This document shows, in pieces, positions 14,601 through 25,522 of a stretch of 64,000 bases of DNA; positions within the stretch are counted from its first letter, which is position 1; each line of letters starts with the position of its first letter. The stretch comes from Rallus limicola (taxonomy: Eukaryota > Chordata > Aves > Gruiformes > Rallidae). Where the stretch lies: assembly GCA_022605955.1 (NCBI GenBank), contig JAKCOZ010000002.1, forward strand, positions 65,514,783 through 65,578,782, in the 5' to 3' direction. The position numbers were made by a program, and so were the translations under genes. The notes beneath the pieces were generated by a model. It did no database searches. It was given only the letters and a program-made list of their open reading frames with translations, and had not been told where the DNA came from.

Positions 14601-15899
14601 CAGGATCTTGTTATACTATAAAACTATGTACCCTTCAATACATAAAAAAGTGAAGAGAAGGAACGTCATCCCCATAGAAATTAATCTGTTATTTACAGTA
14701 CCACAGTGAGAGCATGCTCATTTTCCCATGACCTCCCATTACAGGAAGCACCAGCATGGAGAAAAGCTTTTTTGCACAAGTATGTGTCATGACTTCCACC
14801 TCTCAGTGTCTTGTTCTAGTGATGTTATGGTGCTGCAGTTTGAGTGCCTGAAACAATTAAATCCTATACAAGTGTGGTTTTATTTACTTTTAATTAAAGT
14901 AGTTTGATGCCTCAGGGTTCAATGGTTCCTTTCCATTTTTACTCTAAGTGATGCAGTATGACATACTGGAATGATCATAAATACAGGTACTTCAAATCAT
15001 AACTTAAAAGCAGTAAAACTCTGCTTTTATGCATATACCGTTTACTGAACTGCATTTATGCCATTAATTAATGTTAAAATACACTGCATGACAATTTCAA
15101 ATTTGAAGTTCAGCACAAATATATACAAATTGAAGCATTTGAGTTGATGCTTTGAAGTTACATATAGCAGGGGTCAGAGCAAACGATTTAGAAACTCAGT
15201 CAGGAGCAAAACAAAAATCCTATTAATTTTTTCACATAACTTATTCACAGCAGATTCAGTAATCAATAGCAACAAATATCTTAGCACACTCAATATACTC
15301 TCCAAAGATCAGAAACACATGAATTCTTGTTTTACATAAAAAAATTATCCAAATAACATAACCATGTATTTTATATACCTTTGCCATGACAAAATTACAC
15401 AAGTGGACCCATAAATGACAGTACTGTTTCCTGCAGTTGCTCAGTTAGTTCAACACACCACTGCTCACCCTGCTAACCAAATGCTAAAACCCTTAAATTA
15501 TGTTCTATAAAAATAGTTCTAAGACATCATTTTTTTAATTACTGTTTTTCTACAGGAGAAGAGAGACAGGTCAAACCACAGGATAATGCAAACTATGCCC
15601 AGGAGGGCTTTACCACTAGTAGATCTTGCTGGAAATGTCTGGGTAGATCTTTCAGTAAACCTATTTGTGGCAGGACAGTAAAAATCTGATGTGACACATT
15701 TGGTATAATTTCTTCTGACAAACAATAGAAACACTTTTAACATTAATTGATTACCATTGTCCCCCACAAGCTGTTGAGAAGCTCTTGGTGCTTGAAGACA
15801 AGAATCTTAAGAAATCGCCATGTTGGCTGCATTAGCTGAATTCAGATGGAATAATTCAAGCATTAGTCACCTGCTACAGAAAAATGTATGTATAATTAT
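11621..15899. other. Non-coding stretch with poly-A tracts
   Basis: A-runs at 12759-12777 and around 12785. Three overlapping plus-strand frames at 14131-14709 encode no recognisable protein. I see no gene or classifiable repeat. Confidence 0.45.
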
Positions 15900-15973
15900 G
15901 ATAGATAGATAGATAGATAGATAGATAGAGATAGATAGATAGATAAGACTGACAGACAGACATATAGATAGAT
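15900..15973. repeat. GATA/GACA microsatellite
   Basis: About a dozen GATA units on plus, interrupted once by GAGATA, followed by GACAGACAGACATATAGATA. A compound tetranucleotide repeat, likely length-polymorphic. Confidence 0.95.
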
Positions 15974-16656
15974 TCTACCAGTGATCCGTGTAATTCCAGT
16001 GGAGTCCTCACCATGGAGATTGACTTCTCAGCATAGGAATTGACTTCTGATGAGCATTCTAGCACTGAGAAAAGAAGTTTTAGGGTGACAGAGCCCCAAG
16101 GCTTGAATGCATGCAAACATACAGTCAATTATGAGAAGGCAAAGGCAGCAGCAGTTATTTTCCAAGCGGAGGAAGTTCAATGTGGACAGAGACAGCTGCT
16201 AATCTTTTTTCTATTATTATTAAAATTTAAGAAAGAAACAAGAAACTGATTATTTGCAGCCAAATACAGGTCTTACAAAAATTTTTAACTCCTCAGACTT
16301 AAGACATTTTTTTCTACATGACGGCAACTCTGAAAGACATTTTGAATCAAAATTGTTTTGTTTTGTGCAAAACACTTATATGCTAACTGGATCAGAATTA
16401 ACATTTACCAGTCGTTTGTTCATGACTAGGGTTGCTTAGATAGCCTCACCAGGGTTATGTGTAAATTTGGAGTACATATGTTTTGAATGTGCAGACTTCA
16501 TTGTCGAAGCTCAAACACGTCTGTTGTTTGTACACATTGAAGTTCCAGGTGTAACGTGAAAGACCCCAGACACCTTGAGTAAGTGTAATTTCTGGGTCAG
16601 GTTCATCACTTTTTGGAATGTGCAGGAAATTTATACCCTGCAGATTGCAGCTGAAC
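15974..16656. other. Non-coding stretch
   Basis: Several short open frames of 60-85 codons but no recognisable domain, splice structure or repeat. Confidence 0.4.
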
Positions 16657-17162
16657 TTCTTACAGCCTCACCTCGAGTGCTGTGTGCAGTTTTGGGTGCC
16701 ACAGTACAATAGGGACCCAAAAATATTGGGGAGTGTATAGAGGAGAGCAAGGAGGATAGTGAAGGGTCTGAAGGGGAAGTCTTATGAGGAGAGGCCAAAG
16801 TCCCTTGGTTTGTTCAGCCTGGAGGAGGCTGAGGGTAGACCTCATCGTGGTCTATGGCTTCCTGATGAGTGGGAGTAAAGGGGCAGGTGCCGATCTCTCT
16901 TTGGTGGCCAGCGATAGAACCAGAGGGAACAGTATGAAGCTGTCACAGGAGAGGTTTAGGTTGGATGTTAGGAAGAGACTTTTTACTGAGAAGGTGTTCA
17001 TGCACTGGAACAGACACCCCAGGGAAGTGGTCACAGCACCCAGCTTGGCTGAGTTCAAAAAATGTCCCATGCTCCGAGCTGGCTGGACCTGTGTGGAGCC
17101 AGGAGTTGGACTTGATGATCCCTATGGGTCCTTTCCAGCTCAGGAGATTCTGTGATTCTCTG
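16657..17162 (+). mobile_element. CR1 LINE, 3' half-kilobase, subfamily A
   Basis: Opens in the last part of ORF2 (CCTCACCTCGAGTGCTGTG, the RPHLE region), continues through GAGGCTGAGGGTAGACCTC and AGGTTTAGGTTGGATGTTAG, and ends with GGAGTTGGACTTGATGATCC and the tail GATTCTGTGATTCTC. 5'-truncated. It shares diagnostic stretches (CTCATCGTGGTCTATGGCTT) with the copy at 47573-48003. Confidence 0.95.
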
Positions 17163-20100
17163 AAACAGAAGATGATACACAACACAAAATTTATTGTACA
17201 TTTTAGAAGCTTAGCATATGCCTTTTATACTCTTACATTACCTTCAGTATAATAAGGCCCCAGCTAGTCTAAGTGTTTTAGAAACACTGAGGTTTCCCAC
17301 AACTTTGCTGTTTTAAGGTGTCTCTGATTGTCTTGCTGTGAAATTACAGAAACACCCTACTTTGTAGCAAGCTCTGGTTTAAGTTTCCCCCCTTCCACTT
17401 GTAAAGAGAACCTCATAACACTCCATTTATTCTCTGCTAAATTATCAGTTGTAGAACTGCTATAATGTTCCCAGTGGCTTCCATGATGTTACCAACAAGC
17501 TAACATGTCTTCTCATAATATCCTCGTGGGACAAAGGCTCGCTTTTTGTGTTGATCTGAACATTTTCTGTAACTCCCATAGTTTCTTTCTTGCTTTTTGT
17601 TCAATCAACAATCTTCTCTGTTGTACAACTACTTCCCATAAGTAAAGCAGACAATCTAATTTTAAGTGTTCAGTAAAATGTGATACAGGTAGATTCATTA
17701 AACTAGACCTCTTCAGATATTTCAGTACACTGTACAGGCCCTGATGTTACATCCTGATCTTTCATCTCAGCTGTTTACTTTCGTCGAGTTACTGGCAGTT
17801 TTGACAATAACAAAATGTTCTCAACAAAACGTTGATGTTGGAAGACAGAAGATATGTTTGTAGGCCCACTGCATGTGTCCCTTGAAGACACGTGGAGGCA
17901 ACATAGTCTGACAAAGAGAAGATAAGGTGCAACACAATAAGAGCCTACAGCTTTCTGAAGGACATTCAAAAGTGGAGAGCCAAACTCTCCTCAGATGTTG
18001 TAGGTGGCACAATAAGAAGCATTAGCCAAAAATCCTGGGTGATGATGATGGAAAGGCAGAAAGTGTGAATTAGCTACATTGAGACTTAGGTCCTGAATGG
18101 AATACACACTGAATCCCTGAGAGTCTTGGATGCTCATCAGGGATATTTTAGTTTCTCTCCAGAATCCTCTTTTGCATCTCACCCTCCTGTTATTCAAGAC
18201 TTATTAGCCAATGATAATAATTCCTTTATTAACTAAAACTGAAAGTTTATGCCTTCTATTAAGGGATGTAAAGAGAATACTAGTAAAGGAGCATCCAGTT
18301 ACATTCTTTCACCCACATTCACGCCTAATACAAACTACTGCAGCAGACAGACAGAATACTGTAATGAAAATGTGTTCTCAGTTTCCTTCCTCTGCCTTAT
18401 TCACTTCTTCCAACCATGTAATGTAATATTATTTCCATAGAGGAGCTGCCTGTGACTAGGCAGCCAGGGAAAGCCCAGCACGTGATGTTCAGTCTCTGAG
18501 CTCACACTGCTCTAAGCAGTGTGTGTTTGCTGCCCTGTGTGTTGTACAGAGAAGGTGGGCATATGTTGCATCATTTTTAAGTTATGTGTGAAGATCATAA
18601 AACATCCTGGGAGACATCAAGTCTGGCATTCACCAGGACAGCAAAAGCTATCAGGTTAAAGAATTAATTTTTTTTTGGACTAAATACATGTACTTTGTAC
18701 ATTAAACATGGTTTGGAGAAGAGATTTTACAGGCATGATTTATGGGATCAGTAAACAGATTTGTAAATCTTTGCATTGCATTGAATGTTTACAAAAAATA
18801 GCTTTAAAGTAAATAAGGATATACTTCATAATTCCCTTAAGGATATATATGGACTCACTGTAGTGTAGACACCTCCAAAAGAGCTTTCAGAGCTTTAGCA
18901 AAGAAAAGCTTTTGGATCCAAGAGGAGTTCTTTGGTGGATAAAAATATAGCTGCTGCACTAAATATGCATCTCATGAAGAGAAAGTTGGGTACTGAATAA
19001 TGAATTCTGCCCAAGCCTCAAGCTCTGTTGGACTTTTCCCTATAAATTTCTGATGAATTGGTAGCACGGCACTAAAGAAATAGATTAGAAACTGACTGAT
19101 CCCCTTCACAATAGTGACCTCAATTTTGTAGATGCTAAGAATCACAAACCAATCAAACAGTCTCCCTCTTTTTATTAGAGACAAGCATTTTATTTTACTT
19201 CTGATTTGTATTTATTTCTTCCCAAGGACCTCTTTAGATTCTAACACCAAATAAGATCATTTTCCCTGAGGTATGTTGTGATTTCTCTGCTTGTGAAGAG
19301 AAAAAGATGCAGAGGAGGGAGTCTATGGCATCAGTTAATTTATTTACAAGTACCTGCTTCTACTGATTAATGTTTGTCTGAACCAGAAGGAATCTGCTTT
19401 CAAGTTTTTTCATTAAAAATGTGAAAGCAATTTTGCTCACGCAAACAATTCTTTGTCAGGTATGTCACAGCTATTTTGCACTCCACAGAAAGTTGAAAAC
19501 TGTCCTTTTTCCTATCCTTAAACCTAAACCTCAATGTTTCCGTGAAATGTGATGTTTTCCAGACATCTCAGATCTTGATATTCCTAATATCCACCCGGTG
19601 ATATATGTTAATGTCACTACTACATATTTGCTGCACAGTAACTCAGAGTAAAATCTGATCTTCTTTGCAAATCTGATCTTCTTCACACTGGCTTCCCATC
19701 TTGAGCACTAGAAATGGTGTTTAGTACCATTCTTGGCCTCAGGGGGAAGAGTAGTTCCCCTTACTGCAGGATCCTGTGGACGAAATTGTACATGCTGCAC
19801 AGCTTGGAGGTCAGCCTACATGATCAGACAATGTAGATGGTATGGCTTCACCAGTTACCAGAATACATGATTGGTGTGGGATAAAGATGCAGCTGTAAGA
19901 GTACTGTGAGTGAGGTGATGCTGCCATAGTAGCGTTTCTGTTGTGAATACACATGACACTGAACAACACCAAATGATCTGGTATCTGGGGACCCAGCCAG
20001 GGAAAACATAGCAGGGTATAAATTCCTAAAGGGAAACACAAGGAGCTGGAGGACAGCAGCTGGAGACTGAAAAGGGCTGGCCAGCAGAGGCTCTGGAGTT

Positions 20101-21905
20101 CTCTTGGTGTAGTGAGCATGCACAGCCAGCCTAGCAGCCCACCTAATCCCCTACGCATCTCTTACATCTGTTACACAATGAATGGTTGCTTTATGTGTTT
20201 GAACCAGATATACCTTGATGAGAGCATCTCTCTGTGCATGCCTAATGGTGCCTGAACAGAATGACCCAGTACAGCAGGGTTACAAGAGTCTTACTAGTCA
20301 CCACCAGTATAAAAATCCTAAGCACTGGTCCCAGCCTACACACCAATAAAACTGGAACAAAAAAAGAGAGAGACAAACCTCCCTTCCTCCCTCATAAAGT
20401 TTTCCAAAGTTCACTAACTTCTTGTGCAAAAGTTTTAATAATATTGGATTATGTTATGACATCTATTATACTGTGTTTGGTGTACAGTTTATGAACAGTT
20501 GAAATGGCATCCACCATCACTGCTGGGAATTTATACGTTCTCAGTTTTCACAACGAACAATAAAAACTCTACATTGAATCTAGTGAAATGATTTCTATTG
20601 ACTCTGATGGGCGATGGATCAGGATCCAAATGAGGTAGAAAATTATTTTCTCTGCTTGTTGTTTATTAGAAATTGATCTAAAGAACAGCTGACTTTAAAA
20701 GAAAATAGTGAAAATAGTTTATTTAGTTTAATTGCTCTGATGTTATAGAAATACTTGTCTAGGATCAGATTAATTGGTATGAAAGAAACACTGTGGACTG
20801 GTAGAAAATCTTATCTTTCCTTTTCTTTGCTATTTGGTTTCAGTTCAAATAACTTAATAATGGAATGCAACTATAAAATGCCCGCTGCAGTAGAAAAGGG
20901 ATAAGCAAAATAATACAAGCACTCCTGTGATTAAGGCATTGACCCAGTTCTTTGTGTTTGTGTTCAAAAGTATAGAGAATAGCACAATTTCCTCTTCTCG
21001 ATACTTCTAAGTAATACAAAGCTATGCAATGCTTTTTTCAGTGATCCAAGTCAACTGAAATCTGAGACACAGCAGCTTAAGTCAGCTTTGTACTACTGAA
21101 ACTGAAAACAGCCCAGCCTTGTCATTTGATTCTTTCTGGTTATCTTACCTACTTGTGCCTACACCTGCACCAAAATTGCTCTCCACCACTGATCTCCCTG
21201 CCTCTCCCCTCCCCTCCCCGCAGTTATCCTAGGACATACTGAGGCAAATCAAGGAAAGACTCTCCAAATCTTCCAAAGTTTTTATGGCTATTGAAAACCT
21301 ATTTCTCCATCAAATGTCCAGCGCTCAGGTGTATTGCTGGAATAGGTGTTTGATCTGTGCTTGGAAAAAACAGGCAGACTTGTCAGAAAAAAATTACCTC
21401 AGATGAAAACTTTCCACCAGATCTATCAGAAAAATCACATGGGCATCTATTTGCTAAAATGGAGTATGCCCTATCAAGGACAAAGGAGTTGCTATAAATA
21501 GTAATAAACAGAATATCAACAGCATATGATGGATTAACTGTTGTTAAAAGTTATTGCTGACCATGCACGTTGTCTTGTCACACTGGACTGCAGGATAAAA
21601 GTATTACTGGATTTTACTGTGAAAATATTTCTGGAACTCATTGAACTGATTATTACCTGCAAAAACTGGCTGACTGACAGAGTTACAGATGTTTGATTTT
21701 AAAAAATACTATAAAATAAAGTCCTTAGTTGAGTTAGCTCACAGCTACTGAACTATTACCTTGTTGAAGTTACTATAGCTTACCAAGCTTCATCTAATGG
21801 GGAGCAATGTGTGGGATCCAGTTCTGCCAGCCAGGCTCTTGCTGCATAGCTGGGACCCATGGCAGTGGGCAGAGATTGTGAACAGAAAAGTCAGGGGGCC
21901 CACAG
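17163..21905. other. Non-coding stretch
   Basis: No gene found. A perfect hairpin lies at 18503-18523. The frames at 19811-20158 (minus, up to 115 codons, two overlapping) match no protein I know. 19730-19850 looks like diverged repeat but is not classifiable by eye. Confidence 0.4.
18503..18523. repeat. Perfect 8-bp inverted repeat with 5-base loop
   Basis: CACACTGC - TCTAA - GCAGTGTG. Too short for a typical microRNA precursor, and the flanks do not extend the stem. Confidence 0.5.
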
Positions 21906-22012
21906 GAGCAACCTGGTCTAGCGGAGGATGTCCCTGCCCACAGCAGTGGGGTTGGAACTAGATGATCTCTGAGGCCCTTTCCAAACCCAACCAGTCTGTG
22001 ATTCTATGATGT
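21906..22012 (+). mobile_element. CR1 LINE 3' end, second subfamily
   Basis: GAGCAACCTGGTCTAGCGGA, then CCCTGCCCACAGCAGTGGGG and GTTGGAACTAGATGATCTC, ending TCTGTGATTCTATGATG. This is the CR1 3'UTR type with GGTTGGAACTAGATGATCT, distinct from the GGAGTTGGACTTGATGATC copies. Confidence 0.9.
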
Positions 22013-23185
22013 ACTGAATTTCCTACAAGAAACCAGGACCCATGACATGTTGAATATCAGGGTAAGAGTAGCCCAGACTTGGAGTCTGGATTTGAGTAGT
22101 ATGAATTTTTGGTAGAGTCCATTTTTGAACACTTAGTTGTAGGACAGCCAGATAAGTCTTCCTGCTATTCATCCTGCCTGCCAGTACATAGGTGTGAGTG
22201 CTGGGTCCTCTGGGTTTAAGAGTTGGGCATATGGGGAACTGGTGTTCCAGTGAAAAAGATAACTTTCTAGCCTGGGAAGTGGCACTTCTCTTCACTATTT
22301 GGAAAGGTGACTTTAGGGATTGTTTCCTGAATGCCTGGTAATCTTTAAGGAGCAATGCTTTCCTCATTGCAGGTTTGTGAAATGTGAAAGTATCACCATC
22401 CTTGCTGAGGTGACACAGGGTCAGATGCTGTGAGAAGCCTGTCTCCCAAGGAAATCAGTGGGATACGTCACTTAACACCTTTGGGACTCAAGGGCCAAAT
22501 CACTGGCCAGGTCCTATAGGAAATCCAGTGACATGCCTGAGCTGTGGCCAAGTCTCAGCTCAGTGTGTTAACTGCAATCCTTCCCTTCTTAGAGACAAAA
22601 CCTTCTTCCCTTAGCTCCTTGAGCTGTTTAAAAATTGTTGGTAAACACATGTATACAGAAATTATGTATAAGCTAATGCCTTCACGGTTCATTCACATCC
22701 AAATGCATGACATCATGTGCACTGGGATTTGTTGGCACACAGGATATTATTATTGTCACCGTGCATTGTATTTGCATCACAACCTTCCTTAAATGTGCAG
22801 CATTGTTTTGTTAAGCAATCAGAATGCAAATACCACTGGCACAGCTAGAAAACATTGAAGTATCCCAAGTACACAAAGTATGCAAACTGTGCAGTAAAGC
22901 ACACAAATCCTAACAAGCTCATTAGTACCAGACTGCAGTGATTACAGAGCAAAATGTTTTCTGTGGTGCACCAGTCAGGCTATACAGAGGGAAAGATTTG
23001 CAATGCTTTAATGCAATGTTGTCATCAATTGTGTAGTGCTACAGCAGTCATATTTTACTGGCATAAGCTGTTCTGGGAAAGAGGCACTATTCTTTGCTTG
23101 TACCTTGCCTCGGAAGCATTTTTGATTGGCCATTAGGCACTACATAATAATCATGAGGATAATAATTATAAACATAAGAATTATG
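22013..23185. other. Non-coding stretch
   Basis: A 114-codon minus frame at 22023-22367 starts at the edge of the CR1 tail and has no recognisable domain. No other signal. Confidence 0.4.
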
Positions 23186-23370
23186 GTCTTTGAGCAGACC
23201 AAAGCCCCATCTAGCTCAGTATCCCTTTTTTTCACAGTAGCCAGAAGTTTACTTTTAAGCAAAAAACGTGAGAAACCAGGCACATATAGAACAGCTCTTT
23301 CTCTGCTATGGCCTTTGAGTTTCCAGCAATCAGCAGTATGTATGTGAAATCTGAAACTAGACTCTGTAGG
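23186..23370 (-). mobile_element. Old CR1/L3-like fragment, reverse orientation
   Basis: GACCAAAGCCCCATCTAGCT followed by CAGTATCCC matches the reverse-complement 3' end common in reptile and bird CR1 (CCATCTAGCCCAGTATCC). The downstream CAGCAATCAGCAGTATG also fits. Diverged, borders approximate. Confidence 0.55.
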
Positions 23371-23659
23371 TGTCCTCTAGCATTTTGATTTGCACCATCA
23401 TCTCTGTTGCAACTTAATGGCTCAAAACCAGATACCAAACAGCCTATTGTCAGTGTACCTTCAACATCCCCAGCAGTACACATATATATATACACACATG
23501 TACAGAGAACAACCATATGCTACCCAGTATATGCGGCCTACCCTTAAAAGAAAGAGGCAGATCTTCAGTATAGTCATTTACAAGATCTACTAATAGAAAG
23601 ATTAAACTTTTAAAGGAAAGCCACTGTTTCATATCAAGGTGTCAGAATTGTCAGTCCTT

Positions 23660-23727
23660 CTTTGAGGCACAGGATGGACTAAATGGCCTCTCAGTGTTCT
23701 TTGTGAATTTTTACGAATCTATGATTA
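23660..23727 (+). mobile_element. Old CR1/L3-like 3' end
   Basis: CAGGATGGACTAAATGGCCT then TTACGAATCTATGATT matches the 3' terminus GATGGACTAGATGGCCTC...TCTATGAT of older CR1 elements. Only the last 70 bases are recognisable. Confidence 0.6.
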
Positions 23728-25012
23728 TTTGGCTGCTTTAGGAGTTACAAAGTTCATTTTTAATTAGTCTGAAATAGGAAAACGCCTTTCTTTCTGCTTG
23801 ATCATGTGAACACATGTAATATTTCAGCTGGTGGAACCAGATCAAGGACATGTAAGGGCTGTGGTCGTGTGGGGACCATAGCTCTTTGGTAAGCCATAGC
23901 AGTAGCACAGAACTGCTATGCATATATATATCTTCTGGCCAGGAGCAGCAGGGAGAGAGACATCAGCAACATAAGTGTGATCTATCTTAGCAAAAGTGTC
24001 TTTACATTATTCACCAAACACAGGTTGTGGCTCAGGTGGATACTTATATGGAGATCCTTGCTGCACTTCAGGGTATTCTTGGCAACTGACCGCAGCAACT
24101 GATTGGAGCCTCCTCTTTTGCAGCAAGATCCCATCAATAATCAGACTGGTGTGCTGGAAAGAGAGAACACAAGTACATAGGCAGCGGTGGTGGTGAAGCA
24201 AACTGCAAAGTGCTCCGTTAAACATATCACCTCTACGTCTGCCCTCAGAAATTCATGTCTCTCCAGGGTGAGTTTCTCTTTTGAGAAGTGGTCCTTTTAA
24301 CAAGGCATTAGGCATGCTCATATCTCAGTCAAAGGGTTTCCTATAGAGTGCCAACAGTTATTCAGCAGGACTCATTATGCAGGTGAGATATATCGCAGTG
24401 CTGCTACTCTGCAACACTCTGCAGATCTCTATGCACCATGTGCACAATGTCTGAAATATAAGCAAATTTATGCTGCACTCATCCTTTTTGTGGTTATTAG
24501 TGTCATTTAGTATCATCTTCCTCCAGCAAATTGACTCACCAAGCAAAATGCACAAGTGCACTTTAAAGTGGATCACATTATCACGCCTACTTCTTCTGAA
24601 GAGCCAAGTGCCATTACAACTTTTCACAAGGAATAACTGCTTAAACTATTTCACATTCTGCAGTGCATCAACAGTGTACTTCCTCCACTCAGTGAGCAAT
24701 TCCGGAGAGCGAGGGAACAGTAATGCATGACTATCATATTGTTCTCCAATGGAGAGATAAAATCTAATGCATCACTCTGTGCCTCTTTAAATGTTAGGGT
24801 GCTCCTTTCTGGGATCTTTCATCTGGATATGCAGTTGTATGACCCCTAAGGCCCTGATGGTATTTGGGGTGTCAGCAAGGTGTTTGCATTAAAAATACTG
24901 CTTTTCCTCATAAAACAGATTAGAGGTTTCACTCTTTCAACACTACAGTTTAGATGACTGTTTAGATGACATATAATCCTAACTGCACAGTTCATTTCAC
25001 AGTAAGCTCATG
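23728..25012. other. Non-coding stretch
   Basis: Short chance frames on both strands (for example 24470-24730 plus, 24358-24627 minus). Nothing recognisable. Confidence 0.4.
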
Positions 25013-25522
25013 TGCTTGGCATTGGTGAGGCCACACCTCGAGTGCTGTGTCCAGTTCTGGGCCCCTCACTACAAGAAGGACATCGAGGTCCTGGAGCATG
25101 TTCAGAGAAAGGCACACAGGATGGTGAAGAGGCTGGAGGGCACATCATATGAGAAGCAGCTGAGGGAGCTAGGGTTCTTTAGTCTTGAGAAGAGGAGGCT
25201 GAGGGGAGACCTTATCACTGCCTACAACTACCTGACAGGAGATTGTAGAAAGGTGGGCGATGGTCTCTTCATCCAGGTGACAGGTGATAGGACAAGGGGA
25301 AATGGCACAAAGCTGTGCCAGGGCAGGTTCAGATTAGATGTTAGGAAAAAAAATTTCACAAAAAGACTTGTCAGGGCCTGGAACAGGCTGCCCAGGGAGA
25401 GGATAAGTCACCTTCCCTGGATGTATGAGGTACATAGAGATGTGGTTTAGCTTAGGACAGGAACAGTTGGACTCGATGATCTTAAAGGTCTTTTCCAGCC
25501 TAGGGATTCTGTGATCCTGTGA
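25013..25522 (+). mobile_element. CR1 LINE with C-terminal ORF2 remnant
   Basis: The plus frame 25010-25450 reads [20 protein letters not shown] and onward through [20 protein letters not shown] and [10 protein letters not shown] to AWNRLPRE. This is the conserved C-terminal end of CR1 ORF2, still open over 146 codons but lacking the reverse-transcriptase core upstream. It ends with CAGTTGGACTCGATGATCTT and a degenerate tail (ATTCTGTGATCCTGTGA). A dead copy, younger-looking than most in this window. Confidence 0.95.

Noticed and set aside
16784..17252. Frames of 123 and 95 codons on plus, and minus frames over the same bases
   Set aside because: They are readings of a CR1 3' region on both strands.
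18503..18523. MicroRNA-like hairpin
   Set aside because: Stem is only 8 bp with no extension into the flanks, too short for a precursor.
19811..20158. Two overlapping minus frames (115 and 91 codons)
   Set aside because: No recognisable family or splice structure; both frames lie in diverged, possibly repeat-derived sequence.
25010..25450. Longest open frame in the window (146 codons) as a host gene
   Set aside because: Its translation is the C-terminal part of CR1 ORF2 and it ends in a CR1 3' tail. It is a transposon remnant.
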